From assembly GCA_008973525.1 (NCBI GenBank), contig WACJ01000008.1, forward strand, positions 124,001 through 188,000: DNA of 64,000 nt. Reading direction: 5' to 3'. Source of the DNA: Stenopsyche tienmushanensis. Lineage: Eukaryota; Arthropoda; Insecta; Trichoptera; Stenopsychidae. The notes under the pieces are model-generated. The model did not search any database. It was not told the origin of the DNA and saw only the letters and a list, made by a program, of their open reading frames with translations. Both the position numbers and the translations under genes were made by a program. This document shows, piece by piece, positions 24,301 to 39,300 of this stretch; within the stretch, counting starts at the first letter, position 1, and each line of letters begins with the position of its first letter.

Positions 24301-27300
24301 AAAAGATGTTCTGCCTCCGAAAGTTTTTCAGAACAAAACAGAAGCTCAAAGAGGTTTGCCACCTAAAGGAAAATCTTTGGATAAATCTGATACAAAAAAG
24401 AGTAAACAACAAGTTCTCTTAACTCAAAAATCTTTACCGTCTTCATTGAAGGAAAGACCTGACTTCCTCACTGTTCCTTCGTTAGATATCAAGCGAACTA
24501 AAAGTCAAGAATTAGAACAAGTCAAAAAGGATAGTTCGAAAGAAAAATCTAAATCAATTGAAAAGATGGAGGTTCGCAGAGTAAATAGCAAAGAAAGATC
24601 AAAATCCCAAGATGAGAGCGATACTGAAATAGCAAAGAGAAAAGAAAAACAACAGCTATTGTTTGAAGCGGCTATGAAACAAACCACTTTAATAAGTCCC
24701 GTTAAAGATTCTCTCCCTCCATTTCCTGCTCCTCCAGAAGATAAAATTGTGGTTAAAACTGAAGGTGATAATATTATAATTGAAACTGAAATCAAGAGTA
24801 AAGCTGAAGATCATGTTTTTATTGCTAAGTCTCCAAAAAAGCTTGATAACATGGGAGGAGTTGTCAGTAAAAGCTTTGAAGATCAAAAAACTTCTAGTAA
24901 AGGTGGAAAAAGTAATAGAAGTTTTGATGATAAAACTAGTAAGTCATTTGAAGATTATAAGAAGGATGAATTAGAGTCGTTACAAAAGTCTCCTAAAACA
25001 CTATCTAGGAAACAAGAACTTAAGCAACAAATTGAAGGTAAAGTGGTACACAAGAATATTAAATCTAAGAGCCTCGAAAGGAAAATTGATACCCACATGC
25101 CAATCGAAGGAAAATCTAAAAGCCTTGATCGAAATTTTGAAATGCCATTAAATACAAGCTTTACGGATGTTTCCCAATCAAAGGATATTTTTAAGGCTGA
25201 GCAAGATTTAGATAATCAGGACGAAGTTCAGGATTTTTTAATAAACAATCGTAAATATGGCGTTCGATCACCGAAATCACGTTCACCAATTAAATCCACC
25301 GACAGCGAAAAATCTGACAAAGAAGAGCGAGTAGTTCTACAAGGAATTAGTTTAGATATTTGGTTATCCGTAGACGATGACAATAGTGGTGATAAAAATT
25401 CATGTTATAAAAATCCTGCGATATCACAACCTCAATATGATGAAAACGATATGCAAACTATTATTTTAGAACGAAGAAAAATTGATATAATTAATAAACA
25501 AAGGCAGTTGTCAGAGTCATCGGATAAATCCAAAGGTGAAACTGAAGTGTCTTCCGATAATACGGACCAAAAAGAAGAAATAGATGTAAATCCTGTTAAA
25601 ATTAAAAAACAGAAAGATAAAACTTCTGATTCTATATCTAGAATTATTAGTGAAGAAGAATCGTTGACTGAAGTGAGCGAATTAAAAGTGTCTGATGATA
25701 ATAGTCCTTTCAATGTGCCGATGCCATTTGTAGATACTGAAAGTTCATCCGATAATCATGAAAATGAGTGTGAACATCATTTTCATTCGAAAAATGTTTC
25801 CACATTAGGTATGGGTAATAAATCTGTCTATAAATCAGTTGATTATTTAAATAATTTTAACGATCATGAAACGAGTTTGGATACCATGAATAGTAGCTCA
25901 AATGATACAATGGTCTCTAAATCGATTGAACAGCAGAGTACATTAGAAGATGCAAGTTTAGCTGAATTTTTAAAACATGAAACATCAACATGTGGTTTTT
26001 TTGAGTCTGATGATGCTGAATATTCTATGAGAAATAAAAGAAAAGAACAAGTCAGCATTGTTGGCCTCTCTTCAAAACATAAAACAAAGGTAATTGTAAC
26101 TCCACCACAGGAAAATAGTCCTACAATTGAGAGTCTTTCAATTTTGGAATCCAAGGATTTTAAAAATAAAGGCAAAGATGATGTAATAGATAATTATAAG
26201 GATTTTGAAAATCAAAAGTCAACTGATAATACTCATCTTAATGCTAAAACCCGCCGAAGTGATCTTCTAAAATTAAGTGCTGATAAATCTAGAAGCTCTG
26301 AATCGGCATCCTGGACAAGTATAGAAAAAGAAAGCCCATCTGGTATCAAAGATCTAAAAGGGAGTTCAGTTGAAGAAGAGTCCAGTGTTAGTTGTTCTAT
26401 AGCTAGGCCTTTAGGAATATCTCAAGATGTAGAAAAAATAAATAAGAAAGATAAGGGTAAAATAGAAGAATTAAAACTTTCTCTGAAATGCGATGAAGAA
26501 AATCTTGTACTTCAGAAATCACTTTCTAGTGAATTGTCGAAATCACCATCTCCTTCTCCTTCCTTGACTGATTTCATCAGTTCAGACGGCTCTCGAAGTC
26601 CTAGAATTATTCGGAAATCTCCCACTCCAACTCTTGAAAAACAAGGCCAAGTAGATTCCCAAAAAGCTCCATCTGATTCTGATTCGAGTTCTGAAAGCCC
26701 ATATAAGGCAGGGGAAAAGGATAAAAAACAGGATGAAAACAATATTAAAAAAATAGAGTATGATTCTGAAGTAAATCTACCTGCTTTGCCTATTCCTCCA
26801 CCCAAAGAATACACACATAAACAAATCTCAAGGAATATGAAAATTGAAATAACTGTATCACAAGATGACCAGAAGCATAGCGTTCAAATTGACGATTGCA
26901 TTTCTGAAAACAAAACAAAAATTTCGGATATGGGAGGCAGAGGAAAAGTCTTTAAAGAAAATGACCAAAGAAATTCATCTCGAGCCAATTTAGAAGGCGT
27001 TTCAAAAGGCTCTCTCAGCGTTGAAGATTCGAAATCTAAAAGCAAAAAAGGAAGACTGAGAGATGAACAAAAAAGCTCTTCTAAATCTAGCATGGATTCA
27101 AGAGGTTCTCTCAGCGTGGAATCGAGAGGATCATTTGAAACCGAGTCAAGTTCTGGGTCATTAGGTGCAGCATATAGAAGAGGTGATGCAGATAAAGAAC
27201 TTAAACCAACATGGCGCCCATTTCTAGTGGGTTCCGGTAGCGAGGGTAGTTCGAGCATAGAAGAAGGCTGGATACCACCTGACGGCGACGGATTTGAGCC

Positions 27301-30300
27301 ATCTTCCGTTAATAAAGAGATTTATGATTTTTCAAATCAAAGGGCTCTTGATGAATTTCAAACATTCAATTCGATGAAGAATCCGTCGCTTTCAGCCGGA
27401 ACATCAAAAGATTCATCCGACACGGATTTCACTGAAGATTTTAACGATGGGCCATCGAATTTATCATTTTCTTCGACTAATAATGTGAGTGTAGCTACAC
27501 CAGATTTGATTGTAAATTATGGTGCTAATTTTGCTATAGCGCGAACTCTGTCGAGGATATCAGAGAGAAGTACAAATTCCGAGAAATCAAGCGGTGATGA
27601 CGATTCCACTAAAGCAACTTCTCATTCAGATAGTTTAAATGACGAGTCTGTTGCTTCTAGTGATCATCAAGCGAGTTTAAGTTCTGATCCCCCGAGTAAT
27701 ACAAATTTAGCCTATGTATCAGACAATGATCGTAGAACATCAGCTGAAATGCCGGATATTCCGATAGATCAAGGTTTGGCTGATAAAATTTATGAAATGT
27801 ATACCGGACAAAGTGTTTCAGATGCAGAATCTGGTCGTAAACATAGATTTACCGTCGAACGAGTAAATGAAGGAATCTATTTTCAACCTTTGATAGAAAG
27901 TAAAGGAAAATCGACTGAAAATAAAGTTGATTCTTCGTCTAAGGCTATGGATTGTTTGTCAAACACTGAAAGCCAAGATTCAGATTCAGATTGGCCTCTT
28001 CCAGAATTACCGAAAAAACCTGATAATATATTTAAGAGTTCTTCGTCACATGAATTTCAAAAACCATCTGATGTTCAACAAAGCTCTAAATCTATATTTT
28101 GGAAAACTCAAGGGACCAAATCTATAGATTCAGACGCGTGGCCCTCCCCACCTAGTAGCCTTTTAGAGACACCAATTGTTGAGAATATAAAAACGTATTT
28201 TATGGATACAACAAGACAAATGGCGCATAAAGTTTTGTTATTAGATTCTAATACCGACCAAAATACTTATGATGATAATCATGATTCAGATGAAGATGAT
28301 AATAACACTTTGAATGATGATGCTGATTTAGATGAACATAATTCAGATGACAGAAGTCAAGATGATGTTAAAAATAGTATTTTTTCAAAAAAGAGCACTG
28401 AAAAAGAAAATGGTGGTAATGCGGGAACAAAATCTCTTTCCGAAGGAAAGTTTCTTGAGAACGAAGAAACTATGCAGCGAATCTATACAACCTAAATTAC
28501 ACAATAGGCCTATATCATACGAAGAAACAAGCTATATGGTGGAACCTCTCAATACGGAAGAAACAATTTGTCTTAAAGGTACAATAGTGCCTAATTATGA
28601 TAGATCATGTTTAACAAATACATTAACATCGGCATTAAACATCGGAAGTTGTTGTTCACAAAACCATCATAAGCCCCCCGAATCTGAAAACATATTTGAA
28701 GAAGCTTGTAGCATAGTAATCATGGCTCAACCGACTAGATCGCCCCAAAATCATAGTCCCATATCAGAAGACGACGTTTATTTTAATGATGATGTTTTTG
28801 GTTCAAATACAAAATCAGGAATATCACCCGAAACTGAAAAATCTCTTCATCCATTTACATCTCATAAATATTCTCATGGATCGAATAACTCGGACACTTC
28901 GATCGACGATATTCTTTCGCAGACTAATTTAGATGAATTTCCTTGTGTGGGCTCGAGGCTGAGTGTTGCTTCTTGTAAACGATGCAGTCATAGCAGTCAT
29001 TCTGAAGAAGAAACCAGTTCATTCGGTACAGATTTAGATGGAACTGTAAAAATGGGAATACAACCAAAAAAATGCACTCACAGCTCTCATTCTGAAGATA
29101 CATCCATAGGGCTTAGTATATCAGAATGGTCTACCGGGACTAATACTGTAAGACAATATGCAAATCTTTCCGCTTCCGAGTCTATTTCAGCCGTTTCTAA
29201 TTTATCCGGTGCAAAAAGCGAGAAATCATCAGGAAACTTGACGAATAAAAGCAGTGATTTTTCATCGAATATAAGCGGAAATGCCAAATCTATCGATAAT
29301 AACGGGAAAGTCACTCTGCATTCCAACAATAAAAGCAGCTCTGACAATTTGTCTTATGATATCAACAAATATGACAAACTATGCAATTCAGATACACTGT
29401 CAAGTTCTAAGAAAAATTTCGGAAATGATAATTCAAGCTCTGGAACCAAGAGTGATAGTACTTTAACGTTGGCTCAATCAATATCTGAATGGTCTGCCAG
29501 TACTAGTAATACGCTCATTCCGACTATGGTTGAACCGTTAGATGTTGGACCCAAACAAAAGGATTCAGAATCGAATGATTATCCTCAGGATAAAGACGAA
29601 GAATGTCAAACACTGGACGATTCCATAATCAATAACAAAGACGGTATTAACACGTCTGATGCTGCGTTTAACGATCCGTTCAAAAATAAAGCACAATATT
29701 CTCAAAGTGAAAGTGATAAATCTGAAAAATCAAGTTCCAGCGGTCACTTTAGTGACAAGATTTACAGTTCGCCTTTGAATTCCAAATTGCAACCATTGGT
29801 TGAGCATGATGTGCCAAAAAATTTCGAACGCTCCGTTAAAAATACACCTAAAAGTTTCAGCTGTGAGGAAAAATCTAATAAAGAAATTCCGTCTTTCAAC
29901 CAGAGATGTCAAAGTGAAGATAGTGCCGTTATGGATCAATATCAGTTGGCTTCACCGCAAGGTGAGTTTTCAGGTCGTGCACATTTCCAACTTTATAGTC
30001 AAGATGAAAAATTGACATTAAGGTATCAGAGTCAAGATTTTGGAAATTTCCACTGAAAATAAACGGATATTTATTCCATCCGAGAATAAACCTTTGACGA
30101 AACATTCAAGCTACGACGATAAAACATTATCTAAAAACCAAATCAGAGAATATAAATCTTCTTCACAATATCGAATGAAAACTAAAAGTCGTTCGTTTCA
30201 TGAACACTTCTTAATTTCTCCTGAAGGATTAGGTGTAAGCCATTCAGTTCCTCAACATCTTACCAAAGAAAATGTTACAAATTTGCCAGATAACCTACGC

Positions 30301-33300
30301 GCTATAGAAAGATCTTCAAAGACTCCTTTAAAATTATCTAAGTGTTCTCCTTATTATTCCAGCAGCTTAAGTTCAGAGTCTCCTCCTATTCAAACATCAA
30401 AAACAACGGCAAAAAAATCTATTTTGATGAGAAATTTATCAATGAAAAGCCCACCCAGTGGTAATGATACTGATAGCTCACTTGATTTAATGCATGACCC
30501 TAAGGAGAGAATACGCAGTTATCGCCGAAGACGTCAAGCTTCCACCAAAAGAATGAAACTAGAAAAGGACAAATTTTCTGAATTGAAAGATAGAGACGAT
30601 ATGCACGATTTGATGGAAGAGGATACTCCAAAGAGTCAAAATTCTTCCGAAGGTGATAGAACCTCTCAATCAGAGCATTGTAAGATGGGTGCCGAATTAG
30701 GAAAATGTACCGAAAGTTCCGAATGCTCCGAAGGATATATTCCAGAATTGGAATCTGGTTCATCAGAATTATCCAAAACGGACTATCAAGAATGCCAAAG
30801 AAATCTCGATTATGACGAAGGTCAAGAAGTGTATGAAGATATCTATGCAAAAATTCCCAATCTATGCTTCGATGAACCATATCCTCAATTCGACGACCAA
30901 GAACCAAGATTTAGAGGAATCGACGATCAATTTTCAAATATTTGCGATACGTTTACTCCGGGCTATGAAGGTTTTGGCGCTTCAGCAGATGAAGATGAAA
31001 TGGGTTACCCGAGATTTGATAGACTTGGACGTTTGAGACATCCCTATCTTGATAGCGAAACCAGAATGGACGTTAAAGTGTCTTATACCGTGCCGATGGA
31101 CGATAGATCCGATGAAATCGGTTATAGAAGCGGAGGAAGCAGAAGATCATCGGTAAAAAAGAACAAGGGCCCCAAAAGCTATTTATCCGGTCCTCACGAG
31201 TCTTCGTACCAGATGGATTCGGCGTCTCATTACTCGGCAAATCAATGCATCGTCGACGACGGATCAAGACGGAGATCTATCAACGACACTTTCGACGAAG
31301 AGGACGACGACGAACGCAATAACGATATGCCGTATCATTTGGATACGTTTGTTTATCAAACGAAGACTATTAAAAAGTCGCCGAATTGTTCAAAATTAAA
31401 CAAGCGAGCGTACGCTCGTGAAGATTCTATTTCACCGTGTGCCGGATACGATAGTTCTTCGGAAAGAATGGCGTATGAATCGCATCCGTATCCGGATAAT
31501 TACGAATATAATTCGACGGGAATGTTTAAAATGCAAGAAGTGTATCCACAGTATGACGATTATGAAATAGTGGAAACGAGCAATTCGTATTTTGAGAGTG
31601 GCGATAGGCCGCCGGCAAGATTTGACGATGAGCAATTGAGCTACGACGATTCGCTTCCTCACGAAGTCGAACATAGCTTACATCCCGATAGTAATAGATA
31701 TTCGACGAGACCCGCGTATACTTCCGAACCTAGTTTTGAAGGTTCCGAACATAGTTTTGACGTGTCTACTATTCCGCCACCGTTACTGTCTGAAGAAGAA
31801 GAGGAGGAAGAAGAAAATGAAATACAAAATAAACACTAAATATGATTGGATTTTTTGATTATTTTTTTAATAATGAGTATGATTTAGGGGGGAAAGTTTA
31901 GAAAAATCTATAATGTTATGTTATTATTTAGGAAGTTTTATTTTGAAATTAATTATCCACGTCCCGGATTAAATTCCCAGTCGACAAGAATATCATAAAG
32001 TCACAAAGATACTGTGCTTATAATAAACGGCAAATGTTTTCGAGTATTAATAAGTGAATTGTGAAATTATACCTACGCACATATAATGCAAAAAACTAAT
32101 AATTGAATATTCAACTCAAGTTTCTTTGTTTAGCGCCTCCTTGTTTAATACAATTACTTGTTATCTATTGAGTCTTGTTGATATTTATGAAGCAAACCTG
32201 ATTGATAGATATTTTATACTCTAGTAGAAAGGAACTTGATGGAAATATATGTAGCGGATTTTTTTCTTATTGCTTGTTTTTTAAGGGAGTGACTTATATT
32301 CTTTTTGAAGATTTAATAACTGTTTTTGAATATTATAAAGAATTTTAATATAGACAATTATTCAACAAATTTTATGATGAGATGCTTCGAAATTTGATTT
32401 AAATAAATTTAATGTACAAATTCCTTTAATTATAAATTAATAACATTGTAGTTTATTCCTCTATTGCAGTTAACGGTTTAATGAATACGTTTTTTTTTCC
32501 ACAAGCTTAACACCAATTTTATACCTAAACTCAAGTATATAAATGATCTAATATAATATTTCGAAATTGGTTGTTAATAAAGCCATCAATTCAAGTAAAA
32601 ATATCTTAGTCGTATTCTGATTCAATAAATAGTCAAAATTCGAATTTCATATATGCCCGGGCCTCGTATAACACTGTCCTTATGATAGCGTCAATTTAGT
32701 TGCACTCAGGCGTATGCCTTTTTCGAACCGTATGACCGCGCTATACGTGGCCGAGGTGTGTATAAAAAATTAAATAACGTACACTTAAGAAGCCAGACAG
32801 TTTTAAAGAGGAAATGTTTAATAACGCTATAAGATAAAGGCTTTATTAATTATTAAATACAAATACGTCTCTAAAAATACGCACAACAAGACTGTCAGTT
32901 GAAATATTCATTGATGAATTCATTCGTACGTATATCGCGGATCAGTTTCTAAATGAAAGACGTAAACATTGCTAAAAATATATGCTTTTCCAATCTCGTT
33001 ATTTTATATCTTAATTCATGTTTTATTTGTTTTTGATGATAGTTGTAATCTCTTAAATAAATCGGCAAGTGATTTTGAAGAACCTCGATAAAATTAATAT
33101 TTATTTCAGGTCTTTTATTAGAAAATTTAAGTCGCAAATGTTCGATTCGAATATATTCCATTGCGAATCCACGAGCAGGCAAAGAGTATCAAATGTGGGA
33201 TATATTTTTATTTTCGTTTAATCATTTCTTTGCATAAGACATAAAGAGTAAGGATCTTACAAAATATATCAAAAACGTTTGTGGCCTAATGAGAATTTTA

Positions 33301-36300
33301 TAATGTAGTCAGCATTTAAATATTTAAAATAATCAATGCGATTCATTGAAATTAAAAAAAAAAACAGGTATTAAATCAATTTATTTAGAATTATATTTAA
33401 TATGGTAAATTAACGTTACTAAGATATCTAATTTTATAATCCTACGCAGCAGAGCTTCCTTTTGTTTTAAGTGACTTAAAACTATGATTGTATGTGAACA
33501 CGGTTTTTACTTTTTTTTATGATATCGTTTAAGAATAAAGTGCCAAATTCCAAATTCATTTCTTCCTGAAACAGTATTGTATAGATTAGTATTTAAATAG
33601 CAGATCTACTATGCTGGAAAATCGATTTGTGGTGTGAAACACATATTTATTTTAGTCCGTTTCCATCATATTCGATGTTAAGTATTATATTTATTACGAC
33701 TGATTAAATTGAGATTGTATTGTAATTTATATATGTATTTTCTTGTTTTATATTATCATATTTGCCCATAAGCCTATAGTATTTTATTGTGTTGTTCTTT
33801 TAATTTTTTAATCCTTATTGATAATCCTGGAGATTTCTTGTATAATTATTTTAATTTCAGTTCATCACTTGCTTCATTTGAAGAACATGTTACAACATAT
33901 GCTTATTGTGATCTAAAATATTAGGGGTATTGAAAAGTATTTGCGTATTTTGAAACCTTCTGTTTGAGCTCAGTTTGTGTTCAAAAATTTTTGTAAAAAA
34001 ATTCTGGCTTAGAAGCATAAAATAATTTTAAATGCATTTCCACTTCAGCTGCATTTTTAAATGGTTTTTCTCTCAGGCTGTGCTCCATGGATCTGAAAAG
34101 GTAGAAAACAATTAGGGTGAGGTCCGGTTAATAAGAAGGATGCGGTAACACTTCTTTGTATTGTTAAAATGCGTTTCATGGGTCATTTTAGTTCTCTTCA
34201 GTCAAGGCGTGCGGTACCAATTAGGGATTTTAGTGCAATATCCTGTTCTCAGTCCATCCCTTAAGCTTCTATTTCCTGATTTAAATTTCTGGAATTAATA
34301 TTGACATCCGCAGACTGTTACCACTTCACCATAAACATTTTTGAGTGTTTTACTGGCTTATGTGGCAACTCAAATTCAAAACCAGCAGCATACAATGTCG
34401 GATGTGGACTTCGTTAGTTTTGGGTCTGGACATTTCACCCTTAACATTAAAAAAAATCTGCTGCACAAAAATAATGTTTAATAATAGTTCTACAAATAAA
34501 ATAATAGATAACAGACGACAGACAGCGACTAACTGGATTGGGGCATCATAATATGCTATGCCATTTCCTGCGCTGCTATATGGTCTGTTCCGAGTTACCC
34601 CAGACTAGCCACATAGAGAGAGTCTTTCAGTGATCTTTTAGCCCCGTTAGAAACGCTACGCGCAGAGCTTCCAGGTGCCCACCCCTTTTGCTCCGCGCCC
34701 TCCAAAGGAGGCGAGATTTCTGCAGGAAGCTTCAGACTAATCCACCTTAGGATGCAGCGGAGGAAGAAGGACAAAGGCTCAAGCTAAATTCAAAGGAATA
34801 CTACCGTGGATTCACTGCTTCCGCGAGTCCAACCTCAGTTTGATGGGAGCTGCAACAGATGATGGACTGCAGGGGCTACCCCTTCCCTATGGTACTTGTA
34901 TTGGTTCGGTCATTTGTAGTACCTAGCCACGGAGACGAGTCGCTATTTGAATAGCCTAAAACCGTTCTCCCCTGAATCTACCAACTTCTGTAATCAGCAG
35001 TTTCACATACCCCTGCGTTTCCTTTGTAACTGCGGTGGATGTTGCATTATCCGGATTGCGGAAACCGGATCCAAAGATCACTCGAAATGTTGATGCTTGT
35101 AATGTTAGTTTAGATCATGAAGACGGCGCTGTTAAATTACGCATATTGTCAGGATTTATATGGATGAGGTAGTTCTGATGATTAGGATGGAAGCGATGAA
35201 GAAGCAAAGATTAGACGTCGGCTCATCGCATTTATTCGTTCAATAAAGCGGAGCGAAAAAGTCATGAACGCGTGAAATTGTTAGGTGAAGTGTGGCGAAA
35301 ATGGCAGTGCAAGCAGAAGCTCCTTACTGACCAAGTCTCCGAAGAGATGTTGGTCTGTTAACGGTCAAGAACAAACTATTGAGTCAATCAATCTTATCTC
35401 CGCGACTGACGCCAGCTGCGTTATCTATCCGAGCGGTTGGTATCGGCTCCGCCCCTTCAAACCGTGCTTCGGGTGCGCGTCATCCCTAAGCCATGTGATT
35501 CTTTAACCATATCATGAGCTCAAACATAAGCTTCAAAATATGCGAATACTTTTCAATATGACTAATACGATATATATTATTACATTGTTATTATATGTAA
35601 ATCTACATTATTTAATTCCAAATTGTTTATAATATAAATTGATTAATTGAAACCAATGATTAAATGTGAACTAATAGAAACCCAGTAGACTTTTAAGTTT
35701 AAATTGCCGAGACTTAGCTTAGTTCTCGGCAAAAAATAGATTTATAGCTATGTACTGTATTAAGTTTTTACATTTTTAAATAATGTAAGATTTGCTAGTT
35801 GAAAACATAGAATTGGAGTGTTTTTTTAAGCTTTTTAATTTGTAAACGGCAAAAAAATAAAATGCTTACGATCTACGGACAGATAGTGTTACTTTCTCGC
35901 TTTAACAAATAGCATTTTTTAAATTTGTATGCTTAAACTTTACAATTAGACAAATTCATATTGCCAAATATAAAAATGCCAAATCCTAAATGAATTATAC
36001 CGATTACGATAATAATGTACGCTTACTGTTATTTTGAACCCAATGTAAACTATTTTAGATAGATAATACAACCACCGAATAGGATCAATGCGAATAAATA
36101 TGTTTTTAAATTTAGCACAAAAATTATTGTGTTATAGTTTTTATATTTAAACATCTATATTATATATGTAATATAAGCTTGCAAACGTCATGATTTACTC
36201 GGTATTAGATCTAACGTATCCTGATCCAATTATACATTTAAAGCTGTAATCTACCGGTTCTAATACACGTGCATGACAAGTGTTAATTCAATAAATTAAA

Positions 36301-39300
36301 TTCACACGTTTCATAGGAATTTGGCATGAATTAAGTGAATGAAATTCGTGATAATAAAACGCGCATTCGCATTGTTATTTTTGAATGCATAATATCCATG
36401 TCAAATTGTGTTTTGCTACACGTTAATAAAAGTTTATTTGTTATAACGTAACACCTAAGACTTGTTAGAATATTATAATTAATTGTAAGCCTTAATTTTA
36501 AAACATTCGAATTTTTTCCACTCCTACAAGGTGAAAGTAGCGGCATTGTAAAACATTGTGCTATCCCGGTATTTATATAAGTAAATACGTCACGGTAAGT
36601 TTATGTGCGATGTTTTTGTGTTTTGAAAAATTGGTGGGGACTATGCCCTTTTTTTTTTTTTTTTGTAAATTTTTTCCTACGATTAGACACCCACCGCATT
36701 ATAAAGTAATTATAAAACGATTTTGTATATAGATGTCATTGTTTCGATCGAATTCGTCTCCTTCGTATATGAGTATGTAAATATTTATCTTGAATTGTAT
36801 TCGCACCAAATTTATATTTATTAGATAGTAATTCGTTATACTTAGTCATGTGTGAAACTAGGAATAATACTTATTTTTCGTTTGCGTGACGTTTTTTCAG
36901 AGCTACGGTAAAAGTATCGGTTTTAAAAGTCTAACACCAAATCGTCTGAAACAGAATTCAAACAAATATGAAAACGTACACTTCGTGTCAATTTTGATCT
37001 TATAAATTTAAACATACCGAAACGTTTACTTTTTATACTTATACGTATAAGTTTTAGCGATTCTTTCGTATTTTTGTTATGAATAAATATTGTATGCAAA
37101 CGTGGAAAAATCCGTTATAAAAGCAGGATAAAAGATTACAGTGCTTAACGGATGTAAATCCTTTTTTTTTTATATACTGATTTGTTGTCAATATTTGATG
37201 TCAATGACTACTATTTTCCTGAATTTTGCGAAACTTATGTGACATGACAATCTAAAATCAAAATAGTAGTCATCACAATTTAATAGCTATAAATAAATTA
37301 ATAATAGTAAGTTATCGTCAATAGGCGGCAATTTTTTTTCGTTGTAAATCGAATCTGATATCGATTTAGTCGAATATATTCATATTCTATTTATGTATAT
37401 CGATCCTAATCGTGAAATTTAGCATTGTTCAAATTATAGTATACTCAAATTGTTTTAGCACAAATGTTATAAGTATTAAAATATTATTTTAATGTTAAGG
37501 TATCTTCAGTATTTTTCAACCTTTGATAACGAGAAAGTATAACGTCTAATGAGATTGCACTCTACATTTTTCAGTTAAAGAGTCGTAATCGGCCTATGAG
37601 GCAACTTGTTAATGTTGTGTATGTATACTATATTTCATTTATATTTCCTTTCATTAAAAATTATACATTTTAGAATTGCTTGTAATCCAATATGGTATTA
37701 TTAAAAATTTCAAAATTTGCTTGATTTATCAGATTTTCTTTTAATATAATGTCAATTAACTCAATATTACTATTGTACAATTAGGCTTTATTCAGTTCAC
37801 TGTGTCATTTTAAGTTTTAAACTTTGTACGTACAACGCAACTTCAAATTTCATTTAGAATTAATAACGTATCAACAAGATATTCTGGACTCCAAACGCTG
37901 GATTTCAGACGCCAAATAATTTGATTTAATTTTAATATATTCAAGTCATATTTGTTGATATACTCATACATATATATATAATATATATATATATGTTTGC
38001 TAATAATTAAAATGGCAATAGTTAATAATAGGTAAATTTTGCTTAAGCGTATATGCAAATATATTATTATAAAATTAAATATTTTGTTTTAACTAAAAAT
38101 ATATCTTGTTCCTCTATTATTACATATTTGTACTGTGTTTAATATATTTCAATTAAATTTGTGAGTATTTCACTTTATTAATAATATTTACGCTTTATGT
38201 GAATTTTTTTTAATGTGAAATTAGCAATGAAATTTTGATGTCTATGTTTTATAATCGATAGTGATGATTATATTTTTTCCCCTCATAGTTAAGATAAATT
38301 ATTTTAAGTATATAAATATTGCACCACTATTTTACTTCTTTTGCAATTTGCAATGAATTCAATTTCATATATATATATATATATATATTCAAAATATGGG
38401 ATTTAGATCATCCCCGAGTGAATGGCCACAAATTTTGAAATATATACACATATGTACACATGTAAAACCCTCTATAATGTTAGTATACTGTGTATTTCTA
38501 ACAAATAATGATCTTATGTATTTGTTAATAGTTTTCAAAAAACTAAAATACATGATTTTATTTATGAACTAATATGATTGTGATAGTTTACAAAAAATAA
38601 TTTTTAGATTAATAAAATATTATTTATTCTTTATGTATACACATTTCGACGATTGCCCTTTATTTGGGGTTGATTATATTAAAAATAAAAACTAACGAAT
38701 TATAGTGTCTTTTCAGTGTTGAGTTTTTTCTTATTATTTAATTGGAACACTATGTTTTGTTGCGTTTTATTATTTCTTGTTTTAAATCCACATTAACTCT
38801 TACGTAATGAACTCAGGTGATTTAAACATAATCTGTAATTTTGCCGTACAAATGTATTAGTAATATATAAAATATTTAACATAGTTCCCGTCATATGAAA
38901 TACATTTATTCCATCAGATAGGAAGCTTTTTGATCCCGTCACACGTATAATTGGGTGAGTTTATCACGAATTAAAGCTGCTGTACGCAGCTGCGTGTTGT
39001 CATGCTGAAGTAGGACAAGATAGATGACAGACAGACAAAAACGCTTCAGGCAATGTGCACCCGAAGGTGCATTAGAGGAGGAAGGAAGAGGTTATGCTCA
39101 CTGCCACCATGAGTCCAACCTCAGTTTGAAGGGCGCTGCAGATGGCGGACTGCAGGGGCTACTCCTTCTCCATGGTACTCTTATCAATTCAGTCATTTGT
39201 AGTACCTAGCCATGGAGACGAGTCGCCCTTCAAGCAGCCTATAGCCGTTCTCCCCTGTATGCACTAGATTGTTGAGGATAGTGGTGATGCCTTTGACTCA

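Noticed and set aside
26512..27258. Long antisense open frames opposite the giant exon
   Set aside because: They are Ser/Leu-rich mirror images of the plus-strand Ser/Lys/Glu codons with no independent start, splice or domain evidence.
37960..38395. TA-rich tracts as functional elements
   Set aside because: Simple TA microsatellites, expected in AT-rich insect introns.
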